Below are positions 52,584 to 60,315 of a stretch of DNA of 64,000 nt, one piece after another; the stretch's first letter is position 1; the number at the start of each line of letters is the position of its first letter. The stretch spans positions 1 through 64,000 of the forward strand of contig NZ_JARRAB010000018.1 of the NCBI RefSeq assembly GCF_030376615.1, given 5' to 3'. The position numbers and the translations under genes were made by a program. Source of the stretch: Pseudomonas sp. sp1636. Lineage in GTDB: Bacteria; Pseudomonadota; Gammaproteobacteria; Pseudomonadales; Pseudomonadaceae. Under the pieces are notes generated by a model. That model did not search any database, had not been told where the DNA came from, and saw nothing but the letters and a program-made list of their open reading frames with translations.

Positions 52584-53561
52584 TCACTGGCGCGGGTTGC
52601 GCAGCACCTTGGCGTGGGTGAAGTAGCCGCGCTGGCGCATCAATTCGCGGCGCAGGCCGGGGTGGGCGGTGAAGCGGTCGCGGCCGTGCAGCCAGAAGTG
52701 GTTGTTGATCAGCAGGAAGCTGCCCACCGGCACCGGAACCGACAGCTTGTGCTGGCTGGTTTCCAGCGATTCGCACAGATCGGTCAGCCAGTTGCCTTCC
52801 TCGAAGTTGCGCGGCTGCACGAACTGATCGATGTAGCTGATGATCGGCCGGCCCTGGTTGTCGGTGTCGAACACCGCATGGAACACGTCCTTGTCGACCT
52901 TCTTGCTCGGCGGCGCGCTCCAGCGCATGTCGCGCCGCGCCAGCGGGTGGCTGTTGAAGACCGGCAGCTGCTCCCAGTCGTCCAGGTGCAGCAGCAGGGA
53001 ATTGCCGCCTTCCATGTGCTGCTCGTCGATCTTCATCATCAGCACGTAATCGGTGTCCTGCTCGACGAAGGTGCCGTCGGTGTGCAGCTCCATCACCCGG
53101 TGCGGCTGGCGCAGGTAGCTGTCGGAACGGTCGACGTTCTCCACCACGAAGCGCGCGTAGTACTGGCCGCTCATGGCGTCGTAGTTGGAACGGCCGAACA
53201 GATGGGCCACGGCGGTGGCCAGTTTCACCATGTCGTCGGCCTGTTCCACGCTATTCAGGCCGTGCGGGGTGATCAGCAAGCCACCGCTGGCGCGATCGAC
53301 CAGGGTGTTGATCAACACCGGCTGCAGGGTGCCTGCGCACAGCTCGTCGAGCAGCTTGGCCGCGCGGAAACGCAGGAACGATTTGTACTCCAGGGCCTGC
53401 ACCGGCCAGTCGGCCATGGCCGCGAGAAACGCCGCGACCGTGGCGTGGCTGAAGGTCAGTTGCAGCAGGCGCGGCGAGTACTGGCTCGGGCCGAGGCTGA
53501 AACCCTTGAGTTCCTGCGGCAGCGGGACAACAAGATCTTTGACGGGAACAAAACTGCTCAT
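52584..53561 (-). CDS. glaH: Glutarate 2-hydroxylase GlaH (CsiD)
   Basis: A 325-residue Fe(II)/2-oxoglutarate dioxygenase that hydroxylates glutarate to L-2-hydroxyglutarate, releasing succinate and CO2. The iron triad is His160 and Asp162 (MELHTDGTF) and His292 (FWLHGRDRF), the same positions as in E. coli. The 2-oxoglutarate-binding arginine is in [14 protein letters not shown] lies eight bases before ATG 53561. First gene of the minus-strand operon, divergent from csiR with a palindromic operator between. Confidence 0.95.
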   Translation of the reverse strand: MSSFVPVKDLVVPLPQELKGFSLGPSQYSPRLLQLTFSHATVAAFLAAMADWPVQALEYKSFLRFRAAKLLDELCAGTLQPVLINTLVDRASGGLLITPHGLNSVEQADDMVKLATAVAHLFGRSNYDAMSGQYYARFVVENVDRSDSYLRQPHRVMELHTDGTFVEQDTDYVLMMKIDEQHMEGGNSLLLHLDDWEQLPVFNSHPLARRDMRWSAPPSKKVDKDVFHAVFDTDNQGRPIISYIDQFVQPRNFEEGNWLTDLCESLETSQHKLSVPVPVGSFLLINNHFWLHGRDRFTAHPGLRRELMRQRGYFTHAKVLRNPRQ

Positions 53562-53629
53562 GACGATTCTCCTGGGCGGGGAGTGCGGCGGTGCGGACGA
53601 CTTAATGTCGATCAAGGCTGAAAATATCG

Positions 53630-53644
53630 ACATTTTTAAAATGT
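53630..53644. promoter_or_regulatory. Probable CsiR operator, 15-bp palindrome
   Basis: ACATTTTTAAAATGT, perfect palindrome around a central T, inside GACATTTTTAAAATGTGTC. It lies midway between the divergent glaH and csiR starts, where CsiR is known to repress in other pseudomonads. Confidence 0.6.
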
Positions 53645-53730
53645 GTCAATAAAAGCGCGGCTTGCAGAGGCAAGCAGCTCTTGTCGGTTGATTCGGTATG
53701 ATGGCGGCGTATGCCAAAGGGGCTGTTCAG

Positions 53731-54447
53731 ATGGAAGCACCAGTTTTTCGGGAAAACTTCGCCGTGCGTGGCTATGACGTGCTCAAGCGGGACATCATTC
53801 GCGGGGTGTTCAAACCCGGCGAGAAGCTGCTGATGAGCGGTTTGAAGGAGCGCTACGGGCTGGGCGTCGGCCCCTTGCGCGAGGCCTTGTCACAGCTGGT
53901 GGCGGAGCGTCTGGTCGTGGCGATCAGCCAGCGCGGCTACCGGGTCGCGGCCATGTCGCTGGGCGAGCTGGCGGATATTTACGACGCCCGCGCCAACCTC
54001 GAGGCCATGCTCTTGACCCTGGCGATCGAGCGCGGCGACGACAGCTGGGAAGCGGAGATTCTCGCCCGCGCGCACACCCTGGCCAAGGTCGTCGAGGTGC
54101 GCAACGCCGAGGAAATGCTCAGCCTCTGGGACGCCCGGCACAAGGCCTTCCACGAGGCCATCGTGGCGGGCTGCGGTTCGCCGCACCTGCTGCAGGTGCG
54201 TGCCTACCTGTTCGATCAGGCCGAGCGCTATCGTCACCTCTGGCTGCAGCACACGGTGTTCTCCGAACAGGCGTTGCTGGCCAAGCGGGAGGAACATGCG
54301 CTGCTGGTCGAGGCGATCCTGGCGCGCGATGCCGAACGGGCCAGCCGCTTCATGCGCGAGCACCTGCTCGGCCCGGTGCCGATCATCACCGAGTTGATGA
54401 AGGTGCGCGGGCTGGCTGGTTTAGACGCCACAGCGCCGCACAGATAA
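53731..54447 (+). CDS. csiR: GntR-family repressor CsiR
   Basis: A 238-residue GntR/FadR-type regulator. The winged helix (YDVLKRDIIRGVFKPGEKLL, GVGPLREALSQLVAERLV) is followed by an all-helical FCD domain whose metal/ligand residues appear in IYDARANLEAML and ARHKAFHEAIVAGCGS. In Pseudomonas and E. coli CsiR represses the csiD(glaH)-lhgO operon and is released by glutarate or L-2-hydroxyglutarate. It is divergent from glaH here. ATG 53731 has AAAGGGG eight bases upstream; ATG 53698 is an alternative. Confidence 0.88.
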   Translation: MEAPVFRENFAVRGYDVLKRDIIRGVFKPGEKLLMSGLKERYGLGVGPLREALSQLVAERLVVAISQRGYRVAAMSLGELADIYDARANLEAMLLTLAIERGDDSWEAEILARAHTLAKVVEVRNAEEMLSLWDARHKAFHEAIVAGCGSPHLLQVRAYLFDQAERYRHLWLQHTVFSEQALLAKREEHALLVEAILARDAERASRFMREHLLGPVPIITELMKVRGLAGLDATAPHR

Positions 54448-54677
54448 CGGGGCAGCGAATTTATCGGGAACGCCCGTTTGCCGAGCCGGCGCGTGGCAAA
54501 CCGCAGCCCTGGCCTCCTTGAGGCCGGTGCGGTGTCTGGCGACGTGGGCAAGCGTTGAGTTTGCCAGGCCGTCAGGTTGGACTTTGTGTGGTTAGCGTTG
54601 CTGCCAAAGCACTATTGCCCTTCCGTCATCTGCTGTTCGATGCTGAAATGCCGCAATCTGCCAGAGCCGAACCCGCT

Positions 54678-57224
54678 ATGTCTGCCGTCTGTAACACCCC
54701 GTTTGCCGGTATTGTCCAGCCCGAGTCCCGGCAGTTGGCCAATGGCTTGCAGTTGGCCACGCTCAGCCTGCCGGGCACGGCCAAGGCGGCGATCAGTGTG
54801 CGGGTTGCCGCGGGCAGCCATGACGAGCCGGATGCTTACCCCGGCATGGCGCATTTTCTCGAGCACCTGCTGTTTCTCGGCAGCAGCGGCTATGCCGTCG
54901 AGCAGAGTCTGATGGCCTTCGTGCAGGCCTGCGGCGGGCAGGTCAATGCTTCGACCCAGGCGCGCCACACCGATTATTTTTGCGAGGTGCCGGCGAATCG
55001 GCTCGCTGAGGCCTTGGCCCGCTTGCTCGACATGCTGGCCAATCCGCTGCTGGATGAGGCGGCGCAGTTGCGCGAGCGCGAGGTGGTGCATGCCGAGTTT
55101 CTCGCCCGCGGCCAGGATTGCGCCACCCTGGTCGCGGTGGCGCTCGGCCAGACGTTGCCGGCGGGGCATCGTTTTGCGGCGTTTCAGGCCGGTAACCGTG
55201 ACACCCTGGCCGTCGAGCAGGCAGCGTTCCAGCAGGCGCTGCGGGCGTTTCACCGGCGTTTCTACCAGGCGGGGCAATTGTCCTTGCTGTTGCTCGGCCC
55301 GCAGTCGCCCGATGAGTTATATGAACTGGCCCGGGATTACGGCGCAGCGTTGCCGGGCCAGGCCCGGCAGCGGCAGTCGCCCCCGGCGCCGTTATTGCCG
55401 CTGAGGGCGCAGCAGTTGCGCATGACCCTGCCCGGCGGTGCGCCAGCCTTGCAGTTGGGGTTTGCCCTCGAGTGGGCGCCGCTTGGCTTGGATGAAGCGC
55501 TGGATTTTCTGCAGACCTGGCTGGGTTCTGAAGCCTCGGGGGGCTTGCTCGCCGGCTTGCGGGAGGCGGGCCTGTGCCAAGGCTTGCAGGTTCGGGTGGT
55601 GTATCGCCATGCCGAACAGGCCATGCTGCTGTTGAGCTTTGCTGGGGTTGATGAAGCATCGGCAGCCCATGCAACAGTTGTGGCCGCGGTGCTGGACTGG
55701 CTGGGGTTCTTGGCGGGTGCCGCCGGGGGCGAGGCTTTGTGCGAGCGCTATCAGGCGATTAAGGGATGTCGCCTGCACAGTTTGCCGCCGCTGGCCTTGG
55801 CCCTGCATTGGCAGGACTGCCTGGCAGCAGGCTGGAACCCGTGCGCTGGGGTGAGCGGTGCAGGGCGAACCGCTGTGGCGGCGTTGTTGCGGCAGATGCA
55901 GGATGCCCGGCGTTTGATCCGGCTGTTCGGCAGCACCCTGCCCATGCCGGCCTGGCCCGCCGCGGGCTTTGCCTTGCAGATGCGCCGCGAGCAGCCGCAG
56001 ACAGCCGTGCCGCGCCGCTGGCAGTGGCAGTTGCCGCCAGCCAACCCGTTTCTCGCGGCTGTTCCTTGCACAGTGCCTGCCCTCGCTATCGCGGCTCGCG
56101 TGCGCTGGTTGCCAGCGCCAGCCGCTGCTGGGCAAGGCGTGCTCTATTGGCGCTGCCGCTTGGCCGAACAGCTTGAACCTGTCGGGTTGCTGGCGCTGCT
56201 GCGGGCGGCGTTGCGCATGATCGAGGCCAATGCGGCGGAGGTTGGGGTCGCCCTGCAATTGAGCGCCCAGGACGATGGCTGGCAATTGTCGCTGCAGGGG
56301 CCTGCCGGGTTGTTGCCCCAGGTATTGCAGTCGGCGCTGGTGGCGCTGCTCAACCCTGCGCCTGCGGCCTGGCAGCAAGGGCTGCGCGAGGCCCGTCAAG
56401 CTGCGATTCAGGTGCAAGCCGAGATGCCCTTTCGCCAGTTGCTCCGTCGCTTGCCCGAATTATTCATGCCGCCTAGGGGCGAGTGCGCAGTACTGACCCC
56501 GCAGCGCCTGCATGAGTGTTACCGGCAGGCGTGCTTCGAAGGCTTGGGCGTGGGCATAGCGGCGTCCGGGCAGGCCGGGATCGAGCGATTGTTCCGCTCG
56601 GTGGCGGCGCTGCATACGCCCGAGCCGCCGGCAGTCGGGGCTGCCGGGCGTTACTGGCAAGACGCGGCGATCGACTGCAGTGATACGGCATTGCTGCTGT
56701 TTTGCCCGTTGCCGGCCACGGATGCCGCCACCGAGGCCGCTTGGCGACTGCTCGCGCAACTCTGCCAGGGGGCTTTCTTCCAGCGTCTGCGCAGCGAGCT
56801 GCAACTGGGCTATGCGGTGTTGTGCGGATTCCGCCAGGTGCAGGCGCAGCGCGGCATTCTGTTCGTCGTGCAATCCCCGCAGGCATCGGCGGATGAAATC
56901 CTCGGACATATCGAGGCGTTTCTGCGGGTGCAAGGCGAGCGCCTGGCGGCACTGGATGATCGGATCCTGGCGCAGAGTGCCGTCGAACTACGCCGCCAGG
57001 CGCTGGCCCGGACGAGCAGCCCGCAGGAGCTTGCCGAGCAGCACTGGCAGGCGCACCTGGCCGGTTTGCCAGAGTCGCATGAGAGGGCCGTGGTAGAGGC
57101 CTTGGCGGCGCTCAAGCGTGCGCAGTTGTTGGGCGCGCACCGGCAACTTCGCCAGGCTCAAGGCAGTTGGCGAGTCCTGGCCAATGCCGCCAAACCGGCA
57201 GCGGGCTGGTCGGCGCTGGGCTGA
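54678..57224 (+). CDS. pqqF: PqqF, M16 metalloprotease of pyrroloquinoline quinone synthesis
   Basis: An 848-residue M16 protease. The inverted zinc motif HFLEHLLFLGS (HxxEH) is near residue 60, with the distal Glu in REREVVHAEFLA. The C-terminal half is the inactive second pair of domains, ending PKRAQLLGAHRQLRQ-like. PqqF helps cut the PqqA peptide that becomes PQQ. No pqqA or pqqBCDE gene follows in this window. The start is uncertain: ATG 54678 gives the family N-terminus, ATG 54648 and an upstream TTG are in frame. Length is slightly above that of other PqqF proteins. Confidence 0.85.
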   Translation: MSAVCNTPFAGIVQPESRQLANGLQLATLSLPGTAKAAISVRVAAGSHDEPDAYPGMAHFLEHLLFLGSSGYAVEQSLMAFVQACGGQVNASTQARHTDYFCEVPANRLAEALARLLDMLANPLLDEAAQLREREVVHAEFLARGQDCATLVAVALGQTLPAGHRFAAFQAGNRDTLAVEQAAFQQALRAFHRRFYQAGQLSLLLLGPQSPDELYELARDYGAALPGQARQRQSPPAPLLPLRAQQLRMTLPGGAPALQLGFALEWAPLGLDEALDFLQTWLGSEASGGLLAGLREAGLCQGLQVRVVYRHAEQAMLLLSFAGVDEASAAHATVVAAVLDWLGFLAGAAGGEALCERYQAIKGCRLHSLPPLALALHWQDCLAAGWNPCAGVSGAGRTAVAALLRQMQDARRLIRLFGSTLPMPAWPAAGFALQMRREQPQTAVPRRWQWQLPPANPFLAAVPCTVPALAIAARVRWLPAPAAAGQGVLYWRCRLAEQLEPVGLLALLRAALRMIEANAAEVGVALQLSAQDDGWQLSLQGPAGLLPQVLQSALVALLNPAPAAWQQGLREARQAAIQVQAEMPFRQLLRRLPELFMPPRGECAVLTPQRLHECYRQACFEGLGVGIAASGQAGIERLFRSVAALHTPEPPAVGAAGRYWQDAAIDCSDTALLLFCPLPATDAATEAAWRLLAQLCQGAFFQRLRSELQLGYAVLCGFRQVQAQRGILFVVQSPQASADEILGHIEAFLRVQGERLAALDDRILAQSAVELRRQALARTSSPQELAEQHWQAHLAGLPESHERAVVEALAALKRAQLLGAHRQLRQAQGSWRVLANAAKPAAGWSALG

Positions 57225-57500
57225 TCGGCGGCGCTACTGCCTCCTTTTCCTCCTTAATCTTCTCCGCCTCAGGCTTGCCGTCGCTCGCACGTCAGGCTGT
57301 GTGCGCCTCGCAATAAAGGCCTACGACCTTTGGCTTGCTCCCTGGGGCGGTCAAGTCTTACGTCTTATCGGGCGCACCGCTGAGCCCGGCCAAAGCAGTA
57401 GCCAACCAGCGCCATAGCAGCGTATGGCTGGTGGCGCTGCTTTTCGATAATCGCCTCCGAACCGACTGACAGACGGTCGTCCCTTCACGCGGAGAGCGTT

Positions 57501-58688
57501 ATGCACAACAACAACAAAATCGCCACCACCCGATTCCTGCCTCTGGCTCTGACTGCCGCCGTCGCGCTGGCCACCGCCCAACAAGCGGCTGCGGAAATCG
57601 TCCTGTATGACAAGGACGACACCACCTTCTCCACCGACGGCTATATCAACGCCTTTTACGTCAACAGCGATGTGGATCGCGAGGGCGAGCTCAACGACCG
57701 GCGCCAGGCGCGGGTGAAGATGGGCTTTCTGCCCAACTGGATCGGCTTCAACTTCGGCAAGCAGATCGACGGCCTTAAGGTCGGCGGCCGCTCATCCTTC
57801 TGGGTGACGATCAACGACAGCGAGACCAACGGCACCGCCACCGCCATCGACGTGCGCCAGTTTTACGGCACCGTGGCCAGCCCGGAGTGGGGCGAGGTGT
57901 TGGTGGGTAAGGACTTCGGCCTGTTCTCCCGTTCCAACATCTTCCTCGACGAACTGCTGGCCGGTTACGGCAACGTCAGCGACACCCTCGGCCTGGTCGA
58001 CGGCACCGGTGTGTCCTTCGGCAACATCGGCAGCGGCTACCCGTACCCATTCCCGACCTCGCAGATCACCTACCGCAACAACAACCTGGCCGAGGGCCTG
58101 CGTTTCGCGGTCGGCATCATGGATCCGGTGGACACCAACGACGACAGCGCGGTCGGCCGCGCCTACCAGGAAGAACCGCGCTTCGAGTCGGAGATCAGTT
58201 ACCAGTTCGACCTCGGCGGTGCGACCATCTACTCCTGGCTCAACGGTGCCCACCAGACCTCGCAGAATACCGACAACAGTGTCGACGACGTGACTTCCCA
58301 GGGCGTCGGCTACGGCGTGCAGGCCAAGATGGCCGGCTTCTCGGTCACCGCTTCCGGCTTCCAGGCCGAGGGCATCAACCCGTTCTTCACCAACAACGCC
58401 GGCGAGCCGACCCTGCGCGAGATCGACAGCGAGGGCTACCTGCTGCAAGGCTCCTACACCTTCGGTAAAAACCGCGTGGCGCTGTCCTACGGCAAGACCG
58501 AGGACGACGGTAACGGCCTGGGCACTGCCGCCGACTACGAGACCCGCGGCGTCGCCTACTTCCGCACCATCAACGACAACCTCAAGCTGGTCGCCGAGTA
58601 CAACCAGTATCAGATCGACGCGGCTGCAGGCAGCGGCCTCAACGAGGACACCGACACCTTCGCCGTCGGTGCCGTACTGAACTGGTAA
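57501..58688 (+). CDS. Gram-negative porin
   Basis: A 395-residue outer-membrane barrel. Signal peptide at residues 1-31 (FLPLALTAAVALATAQQAAA). The mature part begins EIVLYDKDDTTFSTDGYINA and runs through alternating strands, with an L3-like acidic segment (VDPVDTNDDSAVG region), and ends VGAVLNW. The terminal Trp instead of Phe is acceptable for Bam recognition. It resembles general trimeric porins rather than OprD. No neighbour tells the substrate. GGAGAG lies eight bases before ATG. A strong terminator follows. Confidence 0.82.
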   Translation: MHNNNKIATTRFLPLALTAAVALATAQQAAAEIVLYDKDDTTFSTDGYINAFYVNSDVDREGELNDRRQARVKMGFLPNWIGFNFGKQIDGLKVGGRSSFWVTINDSETNGTATAIDVRQFYGTVASPEWGEVLVGKDFGLFSRSNIFLDELLAGYGNVSDTLGLVDGTGVSFGNIGSGYPYPFPTSQITYRNNNLAEGLRFAVGIMDPVDTNDDSAVGRAYQEEPRFESEISYQFDLGGATIYSWLNGAHQTSQNTDNSVDDVTSQGVGYGVQAKMAGFSVTASGFQAEGINPFFTNNAGEPTLREIDSEGYLLQGSYTFGKNRVALSYGKTEDDGNGLGTAADYETRGVAYFRTINDNLKLVAEYNQYQIDAAAGSGLNEDTDTFAVGAVLNW

Positions 58689-58700
58689 GACCTGGGGACG

Positions 58701-58733
58701 AGCCGGGCAGGGGAGACCCTGCCCGGCTTTTTT
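58701..58733 (+). terminator. Terminator of the porin gene
   Basis: AGCCGGGCAGGG (58701-58712) pairs exactly with CCCTGCCCGGCT (58717-58728), GAGA loop, then five more T. Confidence 0.95.
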
Positions 58734-58745
58734 GTGGAGGTGTGC

Positions 58746-58838
58746 GTGCTCATCTACAGCCTGGAACTGTTGCTGATCCTGCTGATCGTGACCGCGTTGT
58801 TCTTGGTGCTGCCGGTCATTCTAAGGCGTTGTATCTAG
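58746..58838 (+). CDS. Small single-span membrane peptide, 30 residues
   Basis: GTG 58746 opens a 30-codon frame that is almost entirely one transmembrane helix (YSLELLLILLIVTALFLVLP), ending in the basic ILRRCI and TAG at 58836. GGAGG sits five bases upstream of the start, one of the strongest ribosome binding sites in the window, and the preceding gene ends with a terminator. The positive C-terminus suggests the N-terminus faces out. No function is known. It is too short for ordinary gene calling. Confidence 0.6.
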   Translation: MLIYSLELLLILLIVTALFLVLPVILRRCI

Positions 58839-59166
58839 AGCGCGGACCGAGCATCGTTCGCGGGCATGAGGCGTCCTCCGTCCGTAGGAGCGGGCCATGC
58901 CCGCGATGGACTATCTGTCGGACGATTTTTCCGGACACCGCTTGCAGCGGTTCGCGGGCATGGCCCGCTCCTACGAAGGCAGCGAACGTGGGCGACGTGA
59001 TCGTCACGCCTGCGATGACTTGACTGTCGAACGACTTCCCTGCACCCGTGCGCCGGGATGGCCCGCTACTTAGGGAGTAGTCCGGCGCTACTCAAGTGGC
59101 ATGGGGCGCGCCCGGCGGGCTTCGTAGAATGGCCCAAGACATATGGGCTTATTTGCAAGGCAGGCT
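58839..59166. other. Intergenic region upstream of nosP
   Basis: Holds the REPIN at 58884-58974. From 59000 to 59166 nothing but the nosP ribosome binding site (AAGGCAGG) is recognised. Confidence 0.5.
58884..58974. repeat. REPIN: two inverted REP sequences
   Basis: GTAGGAGCGGGCCATGCCCG... (23 bases, 58884-58906) has an exact inverted copy at 58952-58974, with a 45-base centre. Each arm itself contains the GGGC-CAT-GCCC hairpin. This is a textbook Pseudomonas REPIN, mobilised in trans by RAYT transposases. Confidence 0.92.
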
Positions 59167-60315
59167 ATGCAACAGGAAATGACTGACGGCGTTGTTACCG
59201 CCATGTCCTGCGCCATCGATGTCGAACTGGTGGCGCAGGAGCTGGCGCGGCAACTGATCCACCCGCACCTGGGTTTCGTGCTGTTCTTCTGTTCCGCCGA
59301 ATACGACTTGCAGGGGTTGGGCGAGGCGTTGGGGCAGCATTTCGGCGGCATCAACCTGGTCGGTTGCACCACGGCCGGCGAGATCACCCCGCTGGGCTAT
59401 GGTCGCGGTTGCGTCAGCGCGGTGGGTTTCGATCACCGCAGCTTCTCCATCGCCAGCGGCCTGATCGACGAGATGGAGCGCTTCAGCCTGATCGACGCGC
59501 AACAGTTGGTCGAACGCCTGGTCAAGGACTGCCGCACCAACGAGCTGGCCTCGATCAAGGGCCACAGCTTCGCCCTGACCCTGCTCGACGGGCTGTCCAG
59601 CCGCGAAGAGGTGGTGCTCGGCGCACTCAGCGCGGCCTTGGGCAGCATCCCGCATTTCGGCGGCTCGGCCGGCGACGACAACCACCTGACCCATACCCAC
59701 GTCTACTACGGCGGCCAGTTCCACACCGGCGCGGCGGTGGTGGTGCTGTTCAATACCTGGCTGGACTTCGAGGTGTTCAGCACCCACCACATCCAGCCGT
59801 GCAGCGACAAGCTGGTGGTCACCCGCGCCGACAGCGCCAGCCGCCGGGTTTATGAGCTCAACGCCGCGCCGGCTGCGCTGGAATATGCCGAATTGATCGG
59901 CGTGCCGCTGGAGGCGCTGGATCATCGGGTGTTCGCCGCCAATCCGCTGGCCGTGCGCATCAGCGAACAGTACTACGTGCGCTCGATCCAGCGGGTCAAC
60001 GAAGACCTCAGCCTGAGTTTCTACTGCGCCGTGGAAAACGGCATCGTGCTGACCGCCATGCAACCCGGGCCATTGCTGCCCAACCTAGAAGGGGTGTTCG
60101 CAGGGCTGCGCGAGCGCCTCGGTTCCTTGTTGTTAACCATTGGTTGCGACTGTTTTCTGCGCCGTCTGGAAATCGAGAACGAGGACGGTGTCGAGTCGGT
60201 CTCGGCCTTTCTGCGCAGCCAGCCAGTGATAGGTTTCAATACCTACGGGGAGCAGTTCAATGGTATGCACATCAACCAGACCTTCACCGGAGTCGCCATT
60301 GGCCGCCCCGGTTGA
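59167..60315 (+). CDS. nosP: NosP, FIST-domain nitric-oxide-sensing haem protein
   Basis: A 382-residue FIST/FIST_C protein. The N-terminal FIST part has CAIDVELVAQELARQLIHPH and LVGCTTAGEITPLGYGRGCV; GGSAGDDNHLTHTHVYYGGQ marks the middle, and the FIST_C end has QPVIGFNTYGEQFNGMHINQ. In P. aeruginosa NosP binds haem and NO and inhibits the kinase NahK encoded next to it; the same pair is present here. ATG 59167 follows AAGGCAGG; ATG 59143 is in frame but lacks a site. The end overlaps nahK by 56 bases. Cytoplasmic. Confidence 0.9.
   Translation: MQQEMTDGVVTAMSCAIDVELVAQELARQLIHPHLGFVLFFCSAEYDLQGLGEALGQHFGGINLVGCTTAGEITPLGYGRGCVSAVGFDHRSFSIASGLIDEMERFSLIDAQQLVERLVKDCRTNELASIKGHSFALTLLDGLSSREEVVLGALSAALGSIPHFGGSAGDDNHLTHTHVYYGGQFHTGAAVVVLFNTWLDFEVFSTHHIQPCSDKLVVTRADSASRRVYELNAAPAALEYAELIGVPLEALDHRVFAANPLAVRISEQYYVRSIQRVNEDLSLSFYCAVENGIVLTAMQPGPLLPNLEGVFAGLRERLGSLLLTIGCDCFLRRLEIENEDGVESVSAFLRSQPVIGFNTYGEQFNGMHINQTFTGVAIGRPG

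Noticed and set aside
40095..54447. Caprolactam as the main substrate of the cluster
   Set aside because: The aminotransferase resembles the 6-aminohexanoate enzyme, but GlaH, LhgO and CsiR act on C5 glutarate and no adipate-degrading genes are present. Valerolactam explains all genes; caprolactam may be an additional substrate.
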